Made by a program: the position numbers and the translations under genes | The notes under the pieces: model-generated | Told to the model about the DNA's origin: nothing | What the model saw: only the letters and a program-made list of their open reading frames with translations | Databases searched by the model: none | Shown: in pieces, positions 1 through 7,194 of the stretch | Numbering within the stretch: the stretch's first letter is position 1 | Layout of the letters: each line of letters starts with the position of its first letter | From: AC-38 sp033856025 | Lineage (GTDB): Bacteria; Actinomycetota; Thermoleophilia; Solirubrobacterales; Solirubrobacteraceae | Assembly (NCBI GenBank): GCA_033856025.1 | Contig: JAWVFQ010000004.1 | Location: 124,001-188,000, forward strand | Length of the DNA: 64,000 bases | Reading direction: 5' to 3'

Positions 1-1
1 T

Positions 2-916
2 CTCTCGGCGCCGCGCGGCCAGCGCATCGCCGGCGCGGCCGTGTGCGCGGCGGCCGCCGCGCTCGTGGCCGTCGGCTACCTGCGGCCCTGGCTGTTCGGC
101 GAGGGCCGCCTCGACGCGAGCGGCGACCACCTGCGCTCCTACGACGAGGAGAACCTGGCGCGGCTGACCTGGTTCTTCACGCTGCCCGGCATCCTGCTGG
201 CGTGGGCCGGGGTGGCCGTCGTCGCGCTGCGGCGCTGGCGGGCCTCGGCCTGGATCGCCGTGGCGCCCGCGCTGGTGCTGGCGCCGGCCTTCGCCTACCA
301 CGCGCACGTGGCCAGCCGGCTGATGTGGTGGACGCGGCGCTTCGTGTCCAACGTCGCGCCCGAGCTGATCGTGCTGATCGCGCTCGCGCTCGGGTTCGCG
401 CTGGCCTGGCGCCACCGGGGACGGCGCGTCCTCGCCCTGCCCGCCCTGGCCGTGACCGCCGGGCTGGCCGCGGTCTTCCTCTCCCAGTCGCTCCCGCTGC
501 GCCACCACGACGAGTGGCACGGCTCGTTCGCCGTGTCCCGGCGCGTCGCGCAGGTCGCGGGCGCGAACCGCGGGGTCTTCCTCTGGCAGAAGCCGGCGCA
601 CTGCTGCTTCGAGCCCACCCAGCTCTGGGCGGCGCCGGTCTGGCTGGCCGAGGGCCAGCTGAGCGTGCTCCTTCCCCCGGCGCCGGAGCGCCAGCCGGCC
701 TACGTGGCCGCCTACCGCCGGCGCTTTTCGAGCCAGCCGCTGTTCGTGGTGTGGAACGGGGCGGGGTCGCCGCCCTGGGGCGCCCGGCTGGGCCTGACTC
801 AGGTGGAGCACCTGAGGGGCGAGCTCCCCTTCTGGGAGGAGAGCGACACCCACCGGCCCGACCACGCGCGCCGGACCGGCTACGAGCTGCGCGTCTTCCG
901 CGTGCCCGATGCGTGA
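2..916 (+). CDS. C-terminal part of a multi-pass membrane protein, glycan locus (5' truncated by window edge)
   Basis: The frame is open from the first bases of the window, so the true start lies upstream; a GTG at 41 is possible but not needed. About five hydrophobic segments occupy the first half (residues ~12-30, 55-75, 82-100, 120-140, 143-160 counted from base 2). A soluble domain of roughly 130 residues follows, containing an HCCFEP motif and several Trp residues. No catalytic motif was recognised. The shape (membrane bundle plus outer C-terminal domain) and the downstream glycosyltransferases suggest a polytopic glycosyltransferase or polysaccharide-export protein. That role is inferred only. 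A strong stem-loop follows the stop. Confidence 0.6.
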   Translation, partial: LSAPRGQRIAGAAVCAAAAALVAVGYLRPWLFGEGRLDASGDHLRSYDEENLARLTWFFTLPGILLAWAGVAVVALRRWRASAWIAVAPALVLAPAFAYHAHVASRLMWWTRRFVSNVAPELIVLIALALGFALAWRHRGRRVLALPALAVTAGLAAVFLSQSLPLRHHDEWHGSFAVSRRVAQVAGANRGVFLWQKPAHCCFEPTQLWAAPVWLAEGQLSVLLPPAPERQPAYVAAYRRRFSSQPLFVVWNGAGSPPWGARLGLTQVEHLRGELPFWEESDTHRPDHARRTGYELRVFRVPDA

Positions 917-926
917 GCGGGGCGCC

Positions 927-956
927 GCGCCGCGGGGAGCGGCCTCCCCGCGGCGC
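927..956. terminator. Bidirectional stem-loop terminator between convergent genes
   Basis: A perfect 13-bp stem (GCGCCGCGGGGAG pairing with CTCCCCGCGGCGC) closes a CGGC tetraloop. It sits exactly in the 52-base gap between the stop codons of two convergent genes. There is no T-tract, as is common in high-GC actinobacteria. Confidence 0.6.
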
Positions 957-968
957 AGTAGGCAGGCG

Positions 969-1742
969 CTAGGTGTCCGGGGTGAACGACACCACCGACT
1001 GCCCGTTGCCGGCGTCGATCTTGACCCTGCGATACGTCGAGTCGGCGCGCAGGCACACCCAGGCCGGCGTCGCCCCAGAGTGCGTCTTGACGGCGATCGG
1101 CGGCGTTCCCAGCGTGAGTACGTTCGTCTCGCACGGACTGAAGTCCGCGCTCGAATCCACGTTCGCAAACGTCGGGCCGTTGTTCCCATCCACGGTGAGG
1201 CGGCCACCTTCTGCGCCGAGGGACCCGTCGACGCGAACACACGCGTGCGTCCGGGTCGACGACTCCGTCCACGTGTAAAGCCAGACGTGCGTCGGTCCGA
1301 CATCGGCGTTCACGACGCGGGTCTTGCCGCTCGACGCGTTCTGGCAAGCGCTCGACGCAGAGCCCGTCGGCGCCCGCTCCGCATTGAGCGGATACGGCGT
1401 CGACGTATCAGAAGCGAAGCTTGCAACCGATACCGCGGTTCCGTCAATCAGGATGCGCTTGGCGAGCGAATTTCCGTTCGCCGACACGCACACCCAGGAG
1501 TCGCCCGAGGGGAACTGGTTGACGTCGACATCGAAGGGAACCGGGCCCACGGCTCCGTCCTGGTTGAGGATCCGCGTGTCCGGTCGGCCATCGCACGCGT
1601 CCGCCGCGTCGTCTACGGCCACGATGCCGCCGGGCGCACCGGTTACCGCCACCCAGCCGCCAACGTGCTGCCCGGCCGCCTCTCCGGACGGCGGATTTGA
1701 GCATTCGGCCGCTCGCGGTGCCGCGGATAAGCTGGCCGCCAT
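969..1742 (-). CDS. Hypothetical protein with four imperfect beta-rich repeats
   Basis: No known family was recognised. The product has about four diverged copies of a unit with the pattern (W/H)xCV(R/S)xD/N...(R)(I/L/V)x(V/I)DG: near GGWVAVTG, GDSWVCVSANG, THACVRVDG and PAWVCLRADS. Each copy starts with a strand ending in a Cys or Ala and ends with a VDG/IDG turn, so a tandem beta-domain protein with paired cysteines is likely. The start is uncertain. The frame stays open to 2033, an ATG at 1742 overlaps the divergent ATG at 1741, and GTG at 1652 would start just before the first repeat. No signal peptide is visible from either start, which could mean a truncated 5' end. Local GC and codon choice (TTG, GTT, ATC-rich stretches) are visibly less extreme than in the flanking glycan genes, hinting at acquisition. 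Confidence 0.55.
   Translation of the reverse strand: MAASLSAAPRAAECSNPPSGEAAGQHVGGWVAVTGAPGGIVAVDDAADACDGRPDTRILNQDGAVGPVPFDVDVNQFPSGDSWVCVSANGNSLAKRILIDGTAVSVASFASDTSTPYPLNAERAPTGSASSACQNASSGKTRVVNADVGPTHVWLYTWTESSTRTHACVRVDGSLGAEGGRLTVDGNNGPTFANVDSSADFSPCETNVLTLGTPPIAVKTHSGATPAWVCLRADSTYRRVKIDAGNGQSVVSFTPDT
1728..1733 (+). promoter_or_regulatory. Candidate -10 hexamer TAAGCT for a leaderless start
   Basis: TAAGCT (within GGATAAGCTGG) ends 7 bases before the ATG at 1741. No Shine-Dalgarno sequence lies between them, which would give a leaderless mRNA for the flippase-like gene. Confidence 0.35.
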
Positions 1743-2664
1743 GAGCCCGGCCCTCCGGCGCGTCCTCGCCGGCGCGGTCCTCGTGGCGACGGCGATAGCG
1801 CTGGCCGGGCGGTGGGGCGACCTCCGCGAGGGTGCACGGGGGCTGCACGCCGGTCCCGTTGCGGCAGCGCTGGCGCTGGCCGCCGCGGGCACCGCCGCGA
1901 CGATGCTGGCCTGGCGGGCCGTCCTCGCCGACCTCGGCTCGCCGCTGCGGACGCGTCCGGCGGCGCGGTTCTTCTTCGTAGCCCAGCTCGGGAAGTACCT
2001 CCCGGGTGGCGTGTGGCCATTTCTCACCCACATGGAGCTGGGGCGGGAACTGCGCCTGCCGCGTCACCGCACGGCAACGGCGCTCGCCCTCACCCTCGGG
2101 CTCAGCCTGCTCACAGCGCTGCTCGTGGCCGCGGCCACGCTCTCGCTGGTCGGCGGCGACCGCGCGCGCGACTACGCACCGCTGCTCCTCGCCGTGCCCG
2201 TGCTCGCGCTGAGCTTGCGCCCGCGGACGGTGCAGCGCGTGCTCGACTGGACGCTGCGGCGCCTCGGACGCGAGTCGCTCGAGCGCGTCCCGACCTGGCG
2301 CGGCGTCCTCAGTGCGGCGGGGTGGCTGGTGGCGGCCTGGGCGCTCTACGGCGCGCACACGTGGGTCCTCGCGCGCCACCTCGGCGGGACCGCCGACGAG
2401 CTGCCGGCTCTGGGGACCGGCGCGTTCGCGCTCTCCTGGGCCTTGGGCCTGATCGTGGTCTTCGCCCCGGCGGGGGTGGGCGTCCGCGAGGCCGTGCTGG
2501 TCGCGCTGCTCAGCGCGTCTCTGGGATCGGCCGGCGCGACCACGCTGGCCGTGGCCTCGCGGCTGCTGCTGGTGGCCGCCGACGTGCTCTGCGCCGGCGT
2601 GGCCACCCTCACCGCCGTCGGGGCCGGGGATAGGCTGCGTCCCCGTGGAGCGCCCAGACCCTGA
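1741..2664 (+). CDS. Lysylphosphatidylglycerol synthetase-like / UPF0104 multi-pass membrane protein
   Basis: 307-residue integral membrane protein with about eight hydrophobic helices. It resembles the LPG-synthase transmembrane region family (UPF0104): FFFVAQLGKYLPGG near residue 80 matches the family's conserved Q-x-GKYxPGG signature, and PAGVGVREAVLVALL near residue 245 matches the PGGxGxREA signature. Members are found as stand-alone proteins in glycan and lipid loci and are thought to move or modify lipids; the substrate here is unknown. It heads a plus-strand run of five genes with overlapping ends. The next gene begins 20 bases before this stop. Confidence 0.8.
   Translation: MSPALRRVLAGAVLVATAIALAGRWGDLREGARGLHAGPVAAALALAAAGTAATMLAWRAVLADLGSPLRTRPAARFFFVAQLGKYLPGGVWPFLTHMELGRELRLPRHRTATALALTLGLSLLTALLVAAATLSLVGGDRARDYAPLLLAVPVLALSLRPRTVQRVLDWTLRRLGRESLERVPTWRGVLSAAGWLVAAWALYGAHTWVLARHLGGTADELPALGTGAFALSWALGLIVVFAPAGVGVREAVLVALLSASLGSAGATTLAVASRLLLVAADVLCAGVATLTAVGAGDRLRPRGAPRP
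2631..2636 (+). promoter_or_regulatory. Candidate internal -10 hexamer TAGGCT
   Basis: TAGGCT ends 8 bases before the GTG at 2645, inside the end of the preceding gene. It may let the GT4 gene be transcribed separately. Confidence 0.25.
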
Positions 2665-3775
2665 GGAGGCCCCGCTCCGGGTGGTCTTCTTCGGCACGTA
2701 CGACGCCCGGGCGCATCCGCGGGTCGGCGTCCTCATGGAGGGGCTCCGCGCCCGTCGGGTCGAGGTCGTGGAATGCAATGCCCCGCTGGACCTGGACACC
2801 GCGGCGCGCGTGGCGATGCTGCGGCGTCCCCTCACCGCCCATCGCCTCGTGTGGCGCATCGTGCGCCGCTGGGTCACCCTGGCGCGGGTGCGTCGCGGGC
2901 TCCGGGCAGCCGACGCCGTGGTCGTCGGCTACCTCGGCCACTTCGACGTCCTGCTCGCCAGGTGCATGTTCCCGCGGACCCCGGTGCTTCTCGACCACTT
3001 CGTGGGCGGGGCCGAGACCGCGGTAGACCGCGGGCTCGACCCCGGGTCGTGCACCGTTGGATGGCTGCGACGGCTCGACCACCTCGCCCTCCGAGCGGCG
3101 ACGCTGTGCGTAGTGGACACCCCGACACGCCTGGAGCTCGTCCCATCCAGATGGCGCAAGGGTGCCGTCGTCGTGCCGATCGGCGCGCCGTCCCCGTGGT
3201 TCGAGGTCGCCACGCCGCCCGACCCCCCGCCGCCGCTGCGCGTCATCTTCTTCGGCCTGTTCGCTCCGCTCCAGGGCGGCCCGACGATCGGAGACGCCAT
3301 CGCGCGCCTGCGTGACCGCGGGGACGTGAGATTCACGATCGTCGGAGAGGGACAGGAGAGCGAAGAGGCGCGGCGGCGCGCCGGTGCCAACCGGCACGTG
3401 GAGTGGCTCGGCCGCGTCTCGCCTGACGCGCTGCCCGAGCTGGTGGCCCGGCATCACGTGTGCCTCGGGATCTTCGGCACCGGCCGCAAGGCACTCGAGG
3501 TCGTCCCCAACAAGCTCTACCAGGGCGCGGCGGCCGGCTGCGCCATCGTGACTTCGGACACCCCCGAGCAGCGTGCAGCCCTCGGCGAAGCGGGGATCTA
3601 CGTTCCCCCCGGTGACGCGGAGGCGCTCGCAAGTGCGCTCGCGCGGCTGGCCGAAGACCCCGCGCGCGTGGAGGAGATTCGCGCCGCGGCGCGGGCGCGG
3701 GCGCGGGCCGCGTTTCATCCGGCCGCCGTGGTCGCAGAGCTCGCGGAGGCGTTGCAGGCTTGCTGCCCCCGCTGA
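2645..3775 (+). CDS. Glycosyltransferase family 4 (GT-B fold)
   Basis: 376 residues from a GTG start that overlaps the flippase-like gene by 20 bases. The N-terminal half has a Rossmann-like beginning (LRVVFFGTYDARAHPRV) but also an acceptor side with few conserved motifs. The C-terminal half is typical of GT4: a beta strand LRVIFFGLFAPLQG near residue 197, FTIVGEGQESEEARR, then EVVPNKLYQGAAAGCAIVTSD containing the nucleotide-sugar-binding E/K-rich helix, and YVPPGDAEALASALARLAEDP. It should transfer a sugar from an NDP donor to a lipid- or glycan-linked acceptor on the cytoplasmic face. Donor and acceptor cannot be told from sequence. Part of the 1741-6235 operon. Confidence 0.85.
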   Translation: MERPDPEEAPLRVVFFGTYDARAHPRVGVLMEGLRARRVEVVECNAPLDLDTAARVAMLRRPLTAHRLVWRIVRRWVTLARVRRGLRAADAVVVGYLGHFDVLLARCMFPRTPVLLDHFVGGAETAVDRGLDPGSCTVGWLRRLDHLALRAATLCVVDTPTRLELVPSRWRKGAVVVPIGAPSPWFEVATPPDPPPPLRVIFFGLFAPLQGGPTIGDAIARLRDRGDVRFTIVGEGQESEEARRRAGANRHVEWLGRVSPDALPELVARHHVCLGIFGTGRKALEVVPNKLYQGAAAGCAIVTSDTPEQRAALGEAGIYVPPGDAEALASALARLAEDPARVEEIRAAARARARAAFHPAAVVAELAEALQACCPR

Positions 3776-4476
3776 CGCCCAATGGCTGGCTGCGCTACGA
3801 CGCGCTGCGTCGCGCCCGGCGCGAGCTGCCGCCGGCCGATCGTGTCCTCGAGCTCGGATGCGGACTGGGAGCGCTGGGGGTGCGGCTCGTCGCAGAAGGC
3901 GCGACCTACGTCGGCGTCGAGCCGGACCCAGCGTCGCGACGCGTGGCCGCGCGGCAACTGCCCCGCGTCGTCGCGTCGCTGGGCGAACTGGCCGGCGACG
4001 AGCGCTTCGACCTCGTCCTGGCGCTCGAGGTGCTCGAGCACTGCGCAGACGATCACGGCGAGCTCACCGCCTGGAGCGAGCGGGCGCGAAGCGGGGGCGC
4101 CGTGCTGGTCACGGTGCCGGGCGACCCGCTTCGCTGGGGAGCGGCCGACGAGCTCGTCGGTCACGTGAGGCGCTACACGCCCGCCGAACTGGCCGCCGCG
4201 CTCGGGGCCGCCGGGCTCGAGCGAGTTGTCGGGCGCCGGTACGGCGGCCCCCTCGGACTCGCCCTCGAGGCGATGCGCAACCGCGTCGCGCGCCGCCGCC
4301 TGCGCGGCGGTGGCCCCACCGGGCGGGAGACGCGGACCGACGCGAGCGGGCGCTACCTCCAGCCCCCCGCCGCCATGGCGCCGCTGACCGCCGGCGCCAC
4401 CTATCCGTTCCGGCTCCTCCAGCGGGCGACGCCGGGTGTGGGCCCCGGCCTCATCGCGTGGGGACGCCGGGCGTGA
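3760..4476 (+). CDS. SAM-dependent class I methyltransferase (Methyltransf_11/23 type)
   Basis: 238 residues from a TTG start that overlaps the GT4 stop by 16 bases. Motif I is DRVLELGCGLGALGVRL (residues ~28-44), the acidic residue of motif II lies in YVGVEPDP, and motif IV is FDLVLALEVLEHCAD, a typical UbiE/Methyltransf_23 pattern. The C-terminal region HVRRYTPAELAAALGAAGLE is common in methyltransferases that sit in glycan clusters. It probably methylates a sugar or lipid-linked intermediate made by the neighbouring transferases. The TTG start is supported only by operon overlap and by the conserved N-terminal helix after it. Confidence 0.8.
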   Translation: MLPPLTPNGWLRYDALRRARRELPPADRVLELGCGLGALGVRLVAEGATYVGVEPDPASRRVAARQLPRVVASLGELAGDERFDLVLALEVLEHCADDHGELTAWSERARSGGAVLVTVPGDPLRWGAADELVGHVRRYTPAELAAALGAAGLERVVGRRYGGPLGLALEAMRNRVARRRLRGGGPTGRETRTDASGRYLQPPAAMAPLTAGATYPFRLLQRATPGVGPGLIAWGRRA

Positions 4477-4934
4477 GGCGCACGGTCGAGGCCCGGTCCC
4501 GGCGGGGCCGGGACACGGCCGCGACGGTCCTCGTCCTCGTCGCGCTCGTCGGCGGGCTGCTGGGGTTGCCGCGCGCGCGCCGCGAGCTGCGCGACGGGCG
4601 CCGAGCGTCCGACGTAGCGGTCGTCTACGGCATCCCGGTGATCGGCGGGCCCCAAGCCGCGCAGACGCCTCGGCTCGTGCAGTACGTGCGCCGGCACCTG
4701 CCGCGCGACTCGCGCATCCGCGTCGTAAACTCGGGTGGCGTGTGCCGGCGCATCCCGGTCCTCCAGGGGCAGGGCCTCCTGTACTGGCTCCAGTACCGCC
4801 TCCTGCCCCACACGCTGACCTGCTCGCCGCACGCGCGTTGGACACTCTACGTCGGCGTCCCGCCGGCCCCCTCGGCCCCCCGCGCCACGGTGGCGCGGTT
4901 CGGCCGCGACCTCATCCTCGTGGGCGCCCCGTGA
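4473..4934 (+). CDS. Small single-pass membrane-anchored protein of unknown function
   Basis: 153 residues. A short basic N-terminus, one membrane helix (ATVLVLVALVGGLLGLP, residues ~16-32) and an extracytoplasmic domain of about 115 residues. The outer domain contains two cysteines that could pair (VNSGGVCRRIPVL and HTLTCSPHARW). The GTG start overlaps the methyltransferase stop as GTGA, and the stop overlaps the next gene the same way, so translation is coupled on both sides. The tight link to the downstream PMT-type glycosyltransferase suggests an accessory role in outward glycosylation. No family was recognised. Confidence 0.65.
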   Translation: MRRTVEARSRRGRDTAATVLVLVALVGGLLGLPRARRELRDGRRASDVAVVYGIPVIGGPQAAQTPRLVQYVRRHLPRDSRIRVVNSGGVCRRIPVLQGQGLLYWLQYRLLPHTLTCSPHARWTLYVGVPPAPSAPRATVARFGRDLILVGAP

Positions 4935-6235
4935 TCGTCGCCGGCGACCTGCTGCTGCTGGCGGGGGGCCTCGGCCTGCTGCGGCTCGCCTGTCCCGGGC
5001 CGTGGCCCTTCGGCGTCGCCGGCGGACTGGGCCTGGGGTTCCTGTGCGGCTCGGTCGCGCTCGCGCTGGCCACGACGCTGCTGGGCGTCGCCGGTCTCCC
5101 GCTGTGGCCCGTGGTGCTCGCCCTCGGCGGCCTGGCGGCGGCGGGACTCCGGCGCGGGCGCCCCCTCCCGGACGGTGGCCGCACGGCCGGCCTGGCGGGC
5201 GTGGCGGCGGGCGCGCTGGGCGCGTGGCTGGCGATCGCCGCCGCCTCGGGGCGGGTCGTGCTCAACGACGAGTACGCGATCTGGGCCCTGCGCGGCCGGG
5301 CGCTGTCGCTGGCTGACGGCCTGGGATCGCCGGTCTTCACCGACGCCGCCGCCCAGTACCAGCACCTCGACTACCCGCTGCTCGTGCCCGCGCTGGTCGG
5401 GTGGGCCGACCGCTGGTCGTCCGGCGCGCCCGAAGGGCCCGCCCACGTCCAGGTCGCGCTGCTCGCCGGGGCGATGCTGCTGGTCGTCGGCTGGGCCGTG
5501 GCCCGCCTGGCGGGTCCCCTGGCGGCGGCCGCGGCCGTGCTGCTCGCCGTGGCTCCCACCCGGTTCGCCGAGATGACGCAGCGGGTGCACGCCGACGTGC
5601 CCGCCGCCGCCTTCGCCGTCGCGACCCTGCTCCTGGTCGCCGTGTGGCTGCGGGACGAGGAGGACGACCGGCTCCTGCGCGTGGCGGCGATCACCGCGGC
5701 CGGCGCGGTGTACACCAAGAACGAGGGGGCGCTCTACGGGCTCGCGACGTTCGCCGCCGCGGCGCTCGTGGCGCGGCGCCGGCGGCCGGTGGCGCTGGCC
5801 GCGGCGGCGGCCGCGCTCGCCTACGCGCCGTGGGCGCTGTGGACGCGGGCGCACGGCATCCACAGCGACGTGCTCAACCGCGCGACCCTGCGGCCGTCGC
5901 GGCTGCTGGACGAGCTCGACCGGCTCGGAGCCATCTGGAGCGGGATGAGCGGCGCCTGGCCGACCGCGCTGTGGGCGCTCGTCGCGGCGGCGGTCGCCGG
6001 CGCCCTCGGGGCGCGCGCCGGACACGCCCGCCTGGTGGTCCTCCTGGCGGGGACCGTCGCGGCGTCGCTGGCCGGGCTGGCCTTCGTCTACGTCGCGACG
6101 CCCCTCGAGCTCGAGGGACAGCTGCGCGTCAGCGCGTACCGGGTGCAGCTCTATCCGGCGCTGGTGGTGCTGCTCTCCATCCCCCTGCTGGCGGGGCTCG
6201 CCGCCCGCGCCTCGCCGGAGTCGCCACGCTCGTAA
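4931..6235 (+). CDS. PMT/ArnT-like polytopic glycosyltransferase (GT-C fold)
   Basis: 434 residues, about ten hydrophobic helices. The first outer loop contains VLNDEYAIWALRGRAL (residues ~107-122), with the acidic pair expected for the catalytic site of GT-C enzymes, followed by a YPLLVPAL segment typical of dolichyl-phosphate-mannose mannosyltransferase (GT39/GT83) relatives. AVYTKNEGALYG near residue 258 is another family-like loop. Such enzymes take sugars from polyprenyl-phosphate donors outside the membrane. The polyprenyl-phosphate sugar synthase-like GT2 encoded convergently at 6151-7194 could supply that donor. GTGA overlap with the preceding gene. The last 85 bases overlap the convergent GT2 gene. 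Confidence 0.8.
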   Translation: MIVAGDLLLLAGGLGLLRLACPGPWPFGVAGGLGLGFLCGSVALALATTLLGVAGLPLWPVVLALGGLAAAGLRRGRPLPDGGRTAGLAGVAAGALGAWLAIAAASGRVVLNDEYAIWALRGRALSLADGLGSPVFTDAAAQYQHLDYPLLVPALVGWADRWSSGAPEGPAHVQVALLAGAMLLVVGWAVARLAGPLAAAAAVLLAVAPTRFAEMTQRVHADVPAAAFAVATLLLVAVWLRDEEDDRLLRVAAITAAGAVYTKNEGALYGLATFAAAALVARRRRPVALAAAAAALAYAPWALWTRAHGIHSDVLNRATLRPSRLLDELDRLGAIWSGMSGAWPTALWALVAAAVAGALGARAGHARLVVLLAGTVAASLAGLAFVYVATPLELEGQLRVSAYRVQLYPALVVLLSIPLLAGLAARASPESPRS

Positions 6236-7194
6236 TGCGACGGGGCGACCCCGACCGCGAGCTCGATGCGCCGCACCCGCTCCAGGGTGCGCTGGGCCAG
6301 CACCCGCTGGGCGTAGAGGAGGTCGCCGAGCACCCCCAGCGCGCCCAGCACCATCGCGGCGTTGAACAGCACCGCACCCAGCAGCAGCGACTGGATGTGC
6401 CCGCGGCTCGTGCCGTCCACCACGAGGAAGTACAGGAACCGCCCCCAGATCGCCGCGGCCGCCAGCCCGAGCAGCAGCGCCGCGCCCCAGAACACGCGCA
6501 GCGGCTCGTAGTGCGAGTACACGCGGAAGATGGCCAGCGCGTTGCGGCGCACGTAGATCCAGACCGACGGGAACAGGCGCGAGGGCCGCGTGACCGGATT
6601 GGTCCGCACGGGCACCTGGTCCATCGCCACCAGCAGCTTGCCCGCCTGGATGAGCGACTCCAGGGTGTAGGTGAAGGCGGTCACGACCTGAAGCTGGAGG
6701 GCCGCCTCGCGGTTGTAGGCGCGAAAGCCGGAGGCGGGGTCCGCGATGTCGGTCCCGGACGCCGAGCGCACGACGATCCCGCCCAGCCGCTGGAGCCGCC
6801 GCTTGGACGCCGGTCCCGCCGCGCCGGCCAGGGGACCCCGGTCGCCGACGACCATGTCGGCGCGCCCGTCGAGGATCGGCGCGACGAGCTTGGCCACGTC
6901 CTCCCCGGCGTACTGGTTGTCGCCGTCGGTGTTGACGATCACGTCGGCGCCGAGCTTCAGCGCCGCGTCCAGGCCGGCCTGGAAGGCATTGGCCAGCCCC
7001 TTGTTGGCCGTCAGGCGAACCAGGTGGTCCACGCCGTGGCGGCGCGCCACCTCCGCCGTCCCGTCGGTCGAGCCGTCGTCGATGACCAGCCACTCCACGA
7101 CGTCGAAGCCGGGCAGCTCGCGCGGCAGAGCGGCCAGGGTCCGGGGCAGCGTCGGCGCCTCGTCGAAGCACGGGATCTGGACGATCAGCTTCAA
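6151..7194 (-). CDS. GT2 polyprenyl-phosphate glycosyltransferase (DPM1/GtrB-like) with C-terminal membrane helices
   Basis: 347 residues from a TTG start that overlaps the upstream stop as TTGA. The GT-A domain runs from KLIVQIPCFDEAPTLP through WLVIDDGSTDGTAE to DVIVNTDGDNQYAGED, which supplies the D-x-D-like metal site; DPASGFRAYNREA matches the DPM/GtrB family. Two or three C-terminal helices follow (residues ~245-320). The family moves a sugar from NDP-sugar onto undecaprenyl phosphate. It is the last gene of the minus-strand glycosyltransferase operon. Its 3' end overlaps the convergent PMT-like gene by 85 bases. Confidence 0.85.
   Translation of the reverse strand: MKLIVQIPCFDEAPTLPRTLAALPRELPGFDVVEWLVIDDGSTDGTAEVARRHGVDHLVRLTANKGLANAFQAGLDAALKLGADVIVNTDGDNQYAGEDVAKLVAPILDGRADMVVGDRGPLAGAAGPASKRRLQRLGGIVVRSASGTDIADPASGFRAYNREAALQLQVVTAFTYTLESLIQAGKLLVAMDQVPVRTNPVTRPSRLFPSVWIYVRRNALAIFRVYSHYEPLRVFWGAALLLGLAAAAIWGRFLYFLVVDGTSRGHIQSLLLGAVLFNAAMVLGALGVLGDLLYAQRVLAQRTLERVRRIELAVGVAPSHYERGDSGEARAASPASRGMESSTTSAG

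Noticed and set aside
4847..7171. A 774-codon minus-strand frame covering the PMT-like gene
   Set aside because: It overlaps both the polytopic enzyme and the GT2 in their better-supported frames, and has no motifs of its own.
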